A stretch of DNA of 64,000 nt from Capitulum mitella (GCA_030062745.1 CP099849.1:11258144-11322143), one strand, 5' to 3'. Positions 1-10,770 are shown, counted from the stretch's first letter. Notes: a model not told the origin generated them from the sequence alone. Translations and numbers: made by a program.

Positions 1-922
1 ATCCGCTATGTCATAGCCTAAGGCCAAGCCCATTTTTAAGACATGTCTTTTTTTCGGAAATTGGCCGGAACTTTTCATAACATTTTTAGTGTGCAGTGAA
101 GTAAACATCTAGTTGCCGTCATTGGGCAAAGTATCAATGACTTCCAGACATTGACCTGAGGTCAGGTCACGAGTTACTGTTGTGAGCCAAAATGTACCAC
201 CGTCAAAATCAGTGGTGAATTACTCAAAATGGATAGAAAATGACAGAACTAGCTTGCACAGACGTAAGTAATACCAAGAACCTCAAAAAGTTAAAAAATG
301 CATACTTTGGAAATAAACAGGCCCTGCGAATAAAGGTCCGCCAATTGTGTAGATTGGTAACTGATGAATTTTTCCAAAATTTAAGCATGAGAAACCATCA
401 CAAGAACCACTAAGATCAGTAAAATTTACATGGATAGACTTTTTCGCGAAAATAAAGGAGCGCTAAAATTGGTTCCCATTTATTTCCTACTGTGTACGGC
501 TGCGGCACCCGCCGACAACCGGCGAGAAAATTTCCATGTCTTTATCTCAAGGTTTCGGCATATATATTGAACAAATCCGAGAAATTGGGCGTGTATCGGC
601 ATCTGTGGACCTTTCCTTGTGTGTTGGTGCCTCTACCTATGCGTTATTAGCCACAGCCCTTGAGATTCAGGCCGTTTCCCGGTCTCATGTAGTCGGCTAT
701 GAGAAAACATCTATAGGACGTAAATTGCTTACATATCACGTAAAACTAAAAATGAGACCAGCTTCGAGCTCCAATCGTCACAAGCTTTCGCCTTCTGTAT
801 TTTTTTCTTCTGTGTGTGCTTCTTTTTATCGTGCGACCAACCGTTCGTGTGCTAGAGGGGGGCAGTCAATCCCCCGCCAGTCGAGCGTGATCGCCGCCGA
901 CCCACGGTCGTGCGAGGGTTAA
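1..922. mobile_element. piggyBac-like non-autonomous element, copy 1 (left end outside window)
   Basis: The right part of a DNA element that ends at GGG followed by the target tetranucleotide TTAA (919-922). It aligns with 1290-2203 throughout, at an offset of about 1290-1295 bp (for example 106 onward with 1397 onward), so it is a second copy of the element at 984-2203. About 306 bp of its left end lie before the window. A G-rich and C-rich block (847-876) precedes the terminus, as in the other copy. The reading frame at 536-922 has a counterpart in the other copy, but the differences do not favour synonymous changes, so I do not call it a gene. TTAA duplication with CCC/GGG termini is characteristic of the piggyBac superfamily. 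No transposase is visible. Confidence 0.6.
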
Positions 923-983
923 AAGGAACGTTATCACGAGGATTATTATGAATGAAAACAGATATTCCGGTATTGCTGTTAGC

Positions 984-2203
984 TTAACCCGTTCCCGGCT
1001 GGGGGGGGGCAGTTGACTGCCCCCCTGAAGTTTTTCTGGGATTGCGAGAGAACAAACAAATACAGAACCATGAAACTTCGTGTACCTTTTGCTTCATCAG
1101 TTTTACATTTCGTGCCAAAATTTTGACCTCAGGTCAGGTTAGGTGCTTGACAAAGGTCAGGTCAAACAGACCTATGTCAAAAAAAGTTTAGCGCCCTTTA
1201 ACTTTTTCTCAAAACAAGACATCTCAATAATACTTTCCAGGATTAGTGATACCGATAGATGCAACAAATCTGCTATCTCAGATTTTTCGGAATTTTCCGG
1301 GTCATTGACCTAAGGTCAAGCCCATTTTTAACACTTGTCGTTTTTTTTAAATAGACGGAATATTTTATAGTACTTTTAGTGTGGAGTGAAACAGACATCT
1401 AGTTACCGTCATTGGGCAAAGTATTAATGACTTCCAACCATTCACCTGAGGTCAGACCACGAATAACTGTAGTGATCCAAAATGTACCACCGTCAAAATC
1501 AGCAATGAATTGCTCAGAATGGGCAGAAAATGGCAGAACTGGCTTGCACAGACGCAAGTAACACCAGGAACATCAAAAAGTTTGAAAAAGTAGCATATTT
1601 TGGAAATAAACAGGCTCTCGCGAATAAAGTTCCGCCAATTGTGTAGATTGATAACTAATGAATTTTTTCAAAATTTAAGCATGAAAAACCATCACAAGAA
1701 CCTCTAAGATCAATAAAATTTATATAAATAGGCTTTTTTCGCGAAAATAAAGGAACGCTAAAATTAGTTTCCGTCAATTTGGTACTGCATACGGCAGCGG
1801 CGCACGCCTACAGCTGGCGCGAGAATTGCCGTGTCTTTAACTCAACGTTTCGGCGTATATATTGAACAAATTTGGGAAATTAGACATATATCGGTATCCG
1901 CGGACCTTTACTTGTGCGCTGGTGCCTTTACCTATGCGTTATCAGTCACAGCCCTTGAGATTCAGGCCATTTCTCGGTCTCATGCAGTCGGCTATGACAA
2001 AACATATATAGGGCATAAGTTGCCGTACATATTATCTAAAACTAAAAATGAGACCAGTTTCGAGCTCTATTCGTCACAAGCTTTCCAACGGTATGCTTAT
2101 TTGTATCGTGCGGCCAACCGTTCGCAAGTTAGAAGGGATGGCCAAAAGCCGCCCCCCCCAGTCGCGCATGTTCGAAACTGACCGACGGTCGTGCGCGGGT
2201 TAA
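984..2203. mobile_element. piggyBac-like non-autonomous element, copy 2 (complete)
   Basis: A complete element of about 1.22 kb, with TTAA at both edges (984-987 and 2200-2203) and termini starting CCCG and ending CGGG. Just inside the left end is a run of nine G followed by a C run (about 1001-1026). Just inside the right end is a C run (2151-2159). The interior has several nuclear-receptor-like half-sites (TGACCT and AGGTCA, at 1124, 1303 and 1444). Only 61 bp separate it from copy 1, so the two are separate neighbouring insertions or a local duplication that includes the spacer. No transposase is encoded. The family call rests on the TTAA/CCC signature, not on homology to a named element. 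Confidence 0.65.
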
Positions 2204-2412
2204 CATGAATGATATAATTTACCTTTGCAAATAGGATCCAAAAAGGCTATTTTTATTGTGTTAAACGTGGTTTTTGGAGAAAGACAGTATCATGATTCAT
2301 GCATCCCAAGTACTGAGGTACATCTCTACGACTGTTCTGGTTTCCCAAGCCTCTGACGTTTAAGGGAATAATTTTGAATTTCGTTTTTTCGACACACCGA
2401 AGTCAGGTGTGT

Positions 2413-2566
2413 AAATATCAATGTGAGAACGTATTTGTGGACACACATGGGTTTGCATGTGTGTACGAGGCGTGCATATTTGCGCGCGTGCGTTTGCACG
2501 TGCATGTGTGTTTGTGCGTACATATGTGCGTGTACCTGTGCGTGTGCGTGTGCGTGTGCATGTGCA
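2413..2566. repeat. Alternating TG/CA-rich tract
   Basis: About 150 bp of imperfect GTGTGC, GTGCAT and GCGTGT repeats, mostly alternating purine and pyrimidine. Such tracts tend to form Z-DNA. The six frames around it are open only because of the simple composition, and none is a gene. A hAT-type MITE has inserted at its right edge. Confidence 0.8.
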
Positions 2567-2833
2567 CAGCGAAGTGGCCAAGGGGAGGCCATGGGGGCCA
2601 TGGCCCCATTTAGCCAAGCGGTCTACACTGGACACATAGCGATTTTGCAGTAACACGTAATAGTGATCATGTATGTACTGCGGAAGCAAACATAGGTTTT
2701 CTTGTGCGTTAGACATGAGGTAAATTGCATAAAATCGCCGTTTTTGCTATAAATGTTGTCTTATGCCAGTGGCATATGACGAAATTTGGCATTTGCCCCC
2801 CCCCCCCGAAGGAAAATCCTGGCTACGCGCCTA
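2567..2833 (-). mobile_element. hAT-type MITE, copy A
   Basis: A 267-bp element that begins CAGCGAAGTGGCCAAGG and ends CCTGGCTACGCGCCTA, which are imperfect terminal inverted repeats of consensus CAGGCACGTAGCCAGG. It is flanked by a perfect 8-bp target duplication, CATGTGCA (2559-2566 and 2834-2841). An 8-bp duplication with CA..TG ends is typical of the hAT superfamily. The interior has the family's ATGCCAGTGGCAT palindrome (2764-2776) and a poly-C stretch near the right end. There is no coding capacity. Three related copies occur in this window. Confidence 0.85.
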
Positions 2834-2841
2834 CATGTGCA

Positions 2842-3240
2842 TACGTGTCGCTGTGGCACAGACATAACACTCTTGACCCAGATTCCTACAACGGACGGCA
2901 CCGCAGCCTCCTCAGAAAAAGCCGACGCCGCGGCAGCCGGCGCGGCAGTGTGCGCCATCCTCGGGTTATTTCAGACCGTCGGGCATCAGTACACTGGAAG
3001 CCTTTTGCACTGTGGCATCCTAGCTACGTTGGCGCAAGCGGTTCGTATTTTGATATTGAAACTGTAATAAAAACACTGTCTTGAGCCAAACGGGATTTTA
3101 AGTAGTTAAAAATTCCCTAATTAGAATGAAATAAAAGTATAGATAAAGAAGAGAGGAAACACGGATAAACATAACGGAAAGCATAGTTTATGCATTATAA
3201 AACTCTTAAGTCTTACCAACCGTTACTCAGCAGTCCGTCC
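2842..3240. other. Unassigned DNA
   Basis: Between the hAT MITE and the GC-rich block. I see no recognisable gene, RNA or repeat boundary. The short open frames match no family I know. Confidence 0.5.
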
Positions 3241-3615
3241 AGCGCATGACAAGCAGCTATTGCACCACGCTCGCGACGGCCGACGACCGACCGTCCCATC
3301 AGCCGGCGCATCGTCAGCCGCCATGGCAGCCGCCCGTCGGCCGCCAGCTTCTCAGACAACGACCCGCCGGACGACGGCCAGCCGCCAGCTCAGCAGCAGC
3401 CGGCGCCGCGCCAGCAGCCGTCACAGCAGTACAGGCCCACCCGGATGAAGAGGCTCGGGATCGCAGCACAGGTGCGGGCGCCGCACCACTGGGCGAGGCG
3501 CAGCCAGCGGGCTCAGCAGCGGCGACCCGCCGGGCTCCAGGGCGGCCGGCACCCGACCCCGATGACCTCGGGTGCGTCTCTGCGGGGTCAGCCCGTGCCT
3601 GAGGCGCCCCAGTCA
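3241..3615. other. GC- and CpG-rich segment
   Basis: An isolated GC-rich patch in AT-richer surroundings. Frames on both strands are open and rich in Ala, Arg, Pro and Gln, as expected from composition alone. It could be an unmethylated promoter-type island or an exon of an unrecognised gene. The sequence does not decide. Confidence 0.4.
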
Positions 3616-3689
3616 TGACACTGCTCGGCTGTTGAACGGAGTGCACCTTTACAGGCGGGGAGTCCCTAAATTTCTTGGAAGCCGGGATA

Positions 3690-4440
3690 CCGTTTTGGTG
3701 AAAGTTGTCTAGACTTTTTTCTCTCGCTTGAGCTGGAACGGCTGATTAAAGCTGGCTTGCTGGGCTTTTCTGAGGAACTCGTTAAGGTGCACCGTTTCTT
3801 GAGCTTGATTTCTCCTGCCATTTTCGTTCGGTCCTCGTACAGTTCATTGCGCAGTTTCCTGTTGCTGAACGCGCAGATGACAGCATTGTCTCTGGGCAAA
3901 GCGATGGATGGCGGAGAAATCGGTTCTGCTAATGGTCTTGGTCGGGAAACATTTACGTGGCGCTGAGATCGCCATGCTCTCGACATCTTCTCCTCGACGC
4001 TGTTTGCCGAATCGTTTACTTGCCATTATGAGATTTGTAGAGCGGCTATGGCGTTCAAGTTCTTTGACTTGAATCTCGTGTGCCTAAGTTGTGTTTTGCA
4101 GTCATGCCATTCCTTTTTCAGTCTTTCGATGTGTTGGTCTCGGTCAAAGACCGCGCTTTCCATTTCTTCCAGATTTGGACTCGTAAGACATTAGCGTTTC
4201 CTTAATCTTCCCCAAAAGCTTGAGACAGCGTTTCCGGTGAATGAATCTATCATGCCATTGATTTCGTCCCGGATGTCCCTGTCTTTTTCACTTACTTGGG
4301 ACTATTGTAGTGGTGGCCGTTTCCCTTTGTTCTCTAGCGCTCTTATAATCTCGCCCGCGGAGCGCTGTCTCTTCCGTTCAGTGACGGTTGGCGTACGCAT
4401 TCTGTGTCACTGAAGGCAGATTCCGAGAATGACTTCCCGT
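3690..4440 (-). pseudogene. LINE ORF1 (gag-like) remnant
   Basis: Read on the minus strand with frame changes, this region resembles the RNA-binding ORF1 protein of a non-LTR retrotransposon. A coiled-coil-like part (about 4050-4260) reads RDQHIERLKKEWHD and QLRHTRFKSKNL. Next comes a short charged region with RRGEDVESMAI (about 3980-4005). An RRM-type segment then reads NRKLRNELYEDRTKMAG (about 3819-3869), and a further frame continues LNEFLRKAQQASFN (about 3745-3786). The order and the NRKxRNxxYxxRTKMA motif fit ORF1 proteins of L1/Tx1/CR1-like elements. Multiple stops and frame changes mean it is dead. No matching ORF2 follows downstream on the minus strand. Confidence 0.6.
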
Positions 4441-5997
4441 AGTTCCTGTACGCTGCCACAGGAACTCTCTTTCCACGTCGCACCACGGACTCCAGCTAGC
4501 CGCACCGCATTGACATTCGATCGCACGGGGCAATGCGGAACGGTGCGCCGAACGTCCGACCCGGCCGAGGTCAAGGTCAAGACTGTTCGTTTGTTTTATG
4601 TTTTCTTTTTCGGCGCAGCAGTCAGATTTGGCTATTTGGCTATAGTCCTATATCAAGTCGCGCGTCTTGTCAGGCGTCAGTCAGCCGTCTATAAAGGTCA
4701 AGAATGGATGCTACTGGTTGTTGTCGTTCTTTTCTTCTGTTCTGAACAGTTCACAACTTTTATTGGCTATGCATGACGAAAACAGCAAACAGAGAGGACT
4801 GAATTGGCAACATGTGCTTGAAAGAAAAAGAAAGGCCAAGGTAGCATTGGAGAAACCATAGATAGGTAGATCAATAGATGGACGGAGGGACGAATATGGA
4901 ATTCGTTTCGTTTTGTTCAGGTATTCCAAAAGCAAACGCGCCAGACATGTAAATGTGCGCGCGTTTTGCTTGCATGCCTTTGTGCCATAAAGGATTTGTA
5001 AATGTTGATCCGACCCAACAGCGCAACAGGACACATTCTGTTCTAGCATAGTCAAGGCAATAAGGAATTCACTCGCGCAGAATGATACTAGATTGGCTCC
5101 GCTTAGCGCAGAAGTTAATGAGAAGTCTCTGAAACTCTAGAAAGTACCCAAACAAGCACAAACGCAAGCACTCAAGCATTTAGAAATCCATTTGCAGTCA
5201 CAGTCGGACTACGTGCAGTCGCTCTCTCACTTCGACCAAATGATCTCCAAATCGACGTTCCACTTTTTTACATTTGATATCGCTGTTTGACCTGTTGCGT
5301 GATTTATCCTTGTCATCACGACGTACTATTTCAGGCTCCTCTCGGAAGTCATGCGAACGCGGCCACTCTTCTTACAATGGCAAATTACACCCTTGTCCGG
5401 CTGATTTCAGCTCACGTCCCGCGTCCCGGGCCGGAAGACAGTGCAGGCACCGGCCTTCACTCGCGCGTAGGTGTGCCGGCGGGGAAACAGAAATAGCCAC
5501 GCCAAGAGGCGGTCGACCCACCTCTTGGCCGGTCCAGCACAGTCCGCTTCTGGCCGGCTGCGAGCCGTCATGACCAGACGCAATAACGCGACGCAGTGCG
5601 ACATGTTAAACAGGGACCAGCCCGTTCTGCCGCGATAATTAAACAGCCTGCCGTCTAATTACAGGCCGGCAGGCCGCCCCCCGAAGGCGCCATGTGACGC
5701 ACGGTGCTCGGAACGCTTCGAGCCGTGCCAGCTCGGCCTGCTAATCGCCCGCCGTCTGCGATAACTCTTGCCGTGTGGCTGCGTGAGCGGCGCAGTCGGT
5801 CGGCGGCCCCCGCCCCGAGCGACGTGTTAACGGTAACAGTTCGTGTGGAATGCATTTCGGCGAGAGTTCAATACCGTTAAATATTTACTAGGTATTTTAA
5901 AAGATTAGATCTTGTGTTTTCAAAGAACAACCATTGAATGGTGTGTTATGGTAGTTTTCTGTATAGACATACGATAATATGCCATATATTGACTGAC
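4441..5997. other. Unassigned DNA with one GC-rich patch
   Basis: No supported gene. A CpG-richer patch lies at about 5640-5830. A direct repeat of the nuclear-receptor half-site, AGGTCAAGGTCA, lies at about 4566-4577. The short open frames have no recognisable family. Confidence 0.45.
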
Positions 5998-6020
5998 ACA
6001 AACACACACACACATATATA

Positions 6021-6103
<83 letters not shown>

Positions 6104-6110
6104 TTGTGTA
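5998..6110. repeat. Compound microsatellite (CA)n(TA)n(TG)n
   Basis: A CA run followed by a long TA array (mostly 6014-6093) and a short TG run. The outer CA and TG parts are complementary, so the whole can fold on itself. It abuts the left arm of a fold-back element at 6111. Confidence 0.95.
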
Positions 6111-6800
6111 GATATCGTTAAACACGAGGGCGTTTTTGGATTGTATCGTTTTTTGTGTCGTTTTTTGTAAACGTTTCCAAGCTGTCTTACGACTTTTCTC
6201 TGTTCATTCGATACATTATGATTTAGCCATTTACCGATTACCATACCATTTACCAACCATTTACCATACCAATTAACCAAAGGCATTAATGAAATAAAAA
6301 ATTAAAAAACACTTATTATCAATGAATTAACAAAAGAAATAATCAAGAACACAAGAAAAGTCGCATCAAAATAATAATAGGTAAAGTAAAAAGTTGTTCG
6401 TCACACGATGTCTTATTTCTATGCACATCAACGTTTCGACCTCCATGGGCCATTTTCAGGAATCGAATTATAGCGGGTTCATACGATTACAGAGAGAGGG
6501 AGAGAGAAAGGGGGAGGAGAGGGAGAAACAGAAAAACAGTCAGACGGAAAAAATATCAAGACGTCTCACGCAATAATAAATTAGGCACTTTATACCAAAC
6601 GACATACATACACACACCAAGCCACACAGCTAAACTTTTGTCGTACAGAGCAAGTGTGTATGTGTTTTGTTATGTGCGTTGATAACTGGTGTGTGGTCTC
6701 AGATGTATGTGAACTCAGCAATAGCGAAAAGTCGTAAGAAAAATCGAAAATATCTATAAAAAAGATACAACCCTAAAACGGTGTCGTGTTTAACGATATC
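6111..6800. mobile_element. Fold-back (MITE-like) element, about 690 bp
   Basis: The two ends are inverted copies: GATATCGTTAAACACGA at 6111-6127 matches the reverse complement of 6784-6800. Inside, CTTACGACTTTTC at 6186-6198 matches the reverse complement of 6726-6738, so the arms are long but patchy. There is no coding capacity and no clear target duplication. It contains a Penelope/hammerhead-like motif on the minus strand (about 6420-6465), so it may be a composite. Confidence 0.55.
6420..6465 (-). ncRNA. Degenerate hammerhead-like / Penelope-type motif
   Basis: On the minus strand the sequence reads CCTGAAAATGGCCCATGG followed by AGGTCGAAACGTTG. This has the order of a hammerhead core: a CUGA-type box, a stem II (GGCC with GGUC), then GAAAC. 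The first box is CUGAAAA rather than CUGAUGA, so catalysis is unlikely. Penelope-like retroelements are known to carry hammerhead ribozymes with this layout. No Penelope reverse transcriptase or GIY-YIG domain was found nearby. Confidence 0.35.
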
Positions 6801-7011
6801 TGCATGAGAAAACCTGCTCCAGAAATATTCGAATATATAACATATATATGTCTATATAATGTCATACAAAAGATAATGAAATGTTGAAGAAATTGGCAAA
6901 AACAGAGAACCTGATATCTATTCTTAATGATGAAGGAAAAAAGCATTTGAGCCCAGAAACGGGCGCAAAAATACATAAATACCAAAAATGTGGTGCTATT
7001 TAAAGACATAA

Positions 7012-7016
7012 ATATA

Positions 7017-7066
<50 letters not shown>
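7012..7066. repeat. (AT)n microsatellite
   Basis: An AT dinucleotide array of about 25 units, shortly before a fold-back element that has more TA arrays inside. Confidence 0.95.
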
Positions 7067-7067
<1 letters not shown>

Positions 7068-7099
7068 CACCTGAACTATATATGCCAAATGAAAACGAC

Positions 7100-7201
7100 C
7101 TGTAAGAGGAGCAGGCAGGAATCAAAAGATTTTCATTCGCGTAACATACGTGGTCGCATTTATTAAGAAATGTTTAGGCGAAATGCTGCTATACTAGCTT
7201 T

Positions 7202-7255
<54 letters not shown>

Positions 7256-7460
7256 CGAAAGCGATATTATACATATTGTATATAAAAGGTCGATAGGCGA
7301 TCGGCGAGTAAAAGACGATATATATTTGAAAGGCTTATATATATATATATATATATATATCAATTATATGTATAGATATATAGATATATATATATATATA
7401 TATCGACCACGTATGTTGCGCTAATGAAATTCTTTTGTTTCCTGTCGGCCCCTCTTACAG
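7100..7460. mobile_element. 361-bp fold-back MITE with internal TA arrays
   Basis: The left arm (7100 to about 7157, starting CTGTAAGAGG) is the imperfect inverted copy of the right arm (about 7404-7460, ending CCTCTTACAG). Roughly 57 bp pair, including the shared ACATACGTGGTCG. The middle has three TA arrays (7205-7253, 7337-7361 and 7383-7403). A smaller inverted pair, AGCTTTCGG.../...CCCGAAAGC, flanks the first array. No target duplication is evident, so the superfamily is unknown. Confidence 0.7.
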
Positions 7461-8149
7461 CTCAATTCCACTTAGTAGAGAGCTAAAAATGAGGTTTTCA
7501 GAGTCGACAACATGATTCCATGATAACGACACATGATGACGACCTCTGTCATCTGTAGTCATTTTCTGTTGGAATCACGGACCAGGATAGCAGTGTGAGA
7601 TGAAAAATCATGACTTGTGTACATGATCATGTGCGATCATGTCTCATTTGGATTTATGACTACGTATGGTCCCGTGTCGTGGTGACATATGATCATGGAT
7701 GTATGAACTAATATGACCCTGTCTCGGCATGGATAAGAAATGATCCGGCCTGCAGATGACAGGTGGGCCGCCTGGATGTTGAGGTGGTTGTGTGGTCGGT
7801 GCAGAATGCGTTGTCTTCGTGTCTGCAATCGCCAAATGTGCTCATGTATGTGAATTGCGTTGGATGATTTTAACCCTGATTCCTTACATTTCGCCAGAGA
7901 GACTGTACTGTCTCGCAAAACGATCAGCAGGCCGTGAGACTGTGGAATACTCGGACGACGCCGAGGTGCCCGAGGAGCTAGAAAGTCAGTCTCCAGTCTC
8001 GTAACCACACACCGAATTGGAAGACAGACTACTTGAGACCGTCTTTGTACCCTCAGCTCGTCCCCATGTTTGTCTCTGGCGGCGACAGCTGCCATCGAAC
8101 GGATTGCCTCCAGGCTGGTGAGGAATCCCATTCCAATAGGCCGCATCAG
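7461..8149. other. Unassigned DNA with scattered ATGATCATG-like words
   Basis: No gene recognised. From about 7505 to 7720 the words CATGAT, ATCATG and ATGACGAC recur irregularly, like a decayed short tandem repeat. The 169-codon minus-strand frame at 7637-8146 matches no family I know. Confidence 0.4.
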
Positions 8150-10770
8150 TATTCGGTCTTTGATCGATAGCTTGACGTCATCACTCTGCTGTTAGCGGGA
8201 GATCTACTTGTAGACGTGCTCTGCTTGTCCGAAATGTTCCTGACACCGTGAGCAGCGACGAGAAATCTTTTTTCCCGGATACCGGAGCGACAGTCACGGA
8301 GAGGGAGGTCCGTCGTTCGCGGAGGCAGAGTGGTTCTGTCGGCGGAGGAGCTCAGGATACGAAACCTGGACCCGGCGGCGGATATCATTTGGGTAAGACT
8401 CGCGAAGGCGGGGTGAAATTCTGCCGCCGCAGGTGGTCCATGCTGCTGGGTGCCATTTATCGGCCGCCGACGCGCCTGTCTCCGGCTTCCTGGAGGGTCT
8501 GAGGGAGCACCTGCAGGAGACCCTGTCCACCGGAAACCCGCTGTTTCTGCTTGGAGACACGAATATCGACGCCTCCAGCACGGGTTCAAATGACACCAGG
8601 GCGTATCTGGCGCCCTCTCTGAGCCGAACCTGCATCGGCTAATCAGTGAGCCGATTCATTTTCACCCAAGACCGACAACTCTGGACCACGTCATTGCCAA
8701 CCAGCCCGACCTGGCGTCTTTGGTAATGGTTCTGGCAGAGATTCCTAGTGAGCACCAGCCAGTCTGGTTTATCAGCCAGCCTGCTTTATGTCACTGCCGA
8801 AGATCCCATACTAGATCGGTGGTGCGCCTAATCAGGCGGAAGGAATGAGCTGACTGGAGCACCATCGGCCTTGACGTTTCATTCACGGACTGGTTACCGG
8901 TATTGGAAACCGAAAATGTCGACGGTAAACTGAGCCAGTTCGTGGCAGTCTGAGACAGAGTAGCCGACAGTCACTGTCCTCTGGCTCAGATGCGCAGGGG
9001 CCGCCTCAGATGTCCGTGGCCGCGTGTAGACCCGAGTCTCCAGGAACTGGTGGCACGGAGAGACCAAGCGAGAGAAGACTGGCTCGTCTTCCAAACGACC
9101 GAGAAGCGCGACGTCTACCGGATATCGTGAAACCCCCTGAAGTCAAAACTCAGCCGAGGCCGGAGGGATTTCCTCTGCGGATGGCTGTCTGAAGGTGACT
9201 TTCATGGTTTCTGGAAGTGATTCAACGGTTTCTCTAGATCATCGTCTGCCGGAAGTAGTCATGTGGCTCTGAAGAGGCCCATCGGCGCTGCCGAGGCTGG
9301 AGCGCTAAACAGATACTTTGCGACCGTCGGTGCTGACATCGGCGCAGAGTTACAATCGATGCCTTCGTCCGCAGAGCCAGAGATCAGGCCGCCCGTGGTG
9401 TGTTCATGCAGGCTTGAGCCGAAAACCGGCACGCTAGCCGAGCTTTCGCTTGCCGTACGGCGCATGAGCACCTCTCGTGCGATGGGGCTGGATGGAAAGG
9501 TTCTGCTGGCGATGAAACGTTGTTTCGACGTGCTTGGACCAGTTCTGTTGAACATTTCAACTGCTCTGTTGTGAATGATGTCTTCCCTACGGCGCGGAGA
9601 ACTGCCTGTGTCCTTCTCTTGTTTACGTGTGGTGGTCGGAAAATACGAGCAATACTCGACCTGTTTCAATAATGCCAAACTTGTCAAAAACCACAAGACG
9701 TGTAATTTGTACACAGCTTACGGAATACTCTATAGTCAACAAAATTCTCAGTCCCTGTCAGTTCACTTACCGACGGGGGCATTCCACAGAGGACGCCGTG
9801 TTCGACGCCGTCACTAGGGTGACAAACAATGCCAGTGCGATCTCGCCAATGTCGTGGAATGGCGTATCTGGTCACTGGTCTTCCAGCTATCTGACCGACC
9901 GGGGAAAGGTGGTCCGCGAAAGTTCGAAGATTGTGTCTGCCCAGTTCGGTGTGCCGCAGAGCAGCATCGGTGGACCAATCTTTTTCACCCCTCGCCGTCC
10001 CCGACATCTGCTTCCTTCCTTACTGTCGGCTGGCCTGCTATGCGAAAGACACGCATAGCCAGCCACTGGATAGCTCTCGACCTGATGCTCACGGCCTCTC
10101 GAAACTCAAAATTGGACTCAAGGAAATTTTGACAGCTCTCCAAAAATGGTTCAAAGGCAGCTCACGTAAAAGAAACGTGGCAAAAAAAAAACAGATTTTG
10201 ATCTGCACCAAGCATTCTCTCAAGAACTCGCCAATTTTTCGTCTGATTCCTCTAGTTGCACATGTCGGCCCTGTCAGACTACGAAAATTCTTGGCGTTAC
10301 CAAGGACCAGACACTGACGTGTGCAAACAGTTCAGCCGTCTCGCGCCGATGCTGCGGAACCGTCATCTTTCTTTACAAAATGTGGCGGCACTTTTCTCTG
10401 AATGCTATCAAAATCATTATTCAGGCCAACGCGATCTGTCACATAATATTTGGCACAAGTAAAACAGGTTGTTCTCGACCGAGTTTGTTTCGACATTTAC
10501 TGCGCTTTTAACGTTTTAACGGCTCATTCAGCTATCAGGGCTCTGTTCACGCAGCCCTGCGACATATCGCAGCGTGTCTGCCGCACGACCGGCCTCGACC
10601 AACGTCACCTGCCCAGAGTCCGGCTCTCCTCCACACAGAGAGCCTTCCAGTACCGGGTCAGTCGCCGCCTGTAGCCGTCTGCCCCCCGGCTGTCACCGGA
10701 TACGACACCTTGGCTGCTTTTAAAACCTCACTTCATGTAAGAAACATGCGAGTTATCTCGGAGTGCAGTG
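8150..10770 (+). pseudogene. LINE (non-LTR retrotransposon) ORF2 remnant
   Basis: Frame-shifted remains of an endonuclease/reverse-transcriptase protein. The APE-type endonuclease includes LCLSEMFLT (about 8220), PLFLLGDTNID (about 8541-8573) and LDHVIANQPDL (about 8681-8713), followed by SEHQPVWF. The linker has ARRDFLCGWLSEGD. The reverse transcriptase includes TSRAMGLDGKVL (about 9471), a tract ending FTYRRGHSTEDAVFDAV (about 9761-9811) and GVPQSSIGGPIF (about 9949). The C-terminal end includes LPRVRLSSTQRAFQYR (about 10609) and AVTGYDTLAAFKTSLH (about 10690). This order fits L2/CR1/Jockey-like LINEs. Many stops and frameshifts show it is inactive, and the catalytic YxDD box was not found intact. 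Confidence 0.8.

Noticed and set aside
536-2181. Paired open frames (536-922 and 1831-2181) whose products look alike
   Set aside because: They lie in the two copies of one transposon. In a codon-by-codon comparison of the aligned 70 codons I counted about 19 amino-acid-changing and 6 silent differences, the ratio expected without protein selection. The second copy also lacks the ATG.
5897-7424. Ile/Tyr-rich frames
   Set aside because: Direct translation of TA microsatellites.
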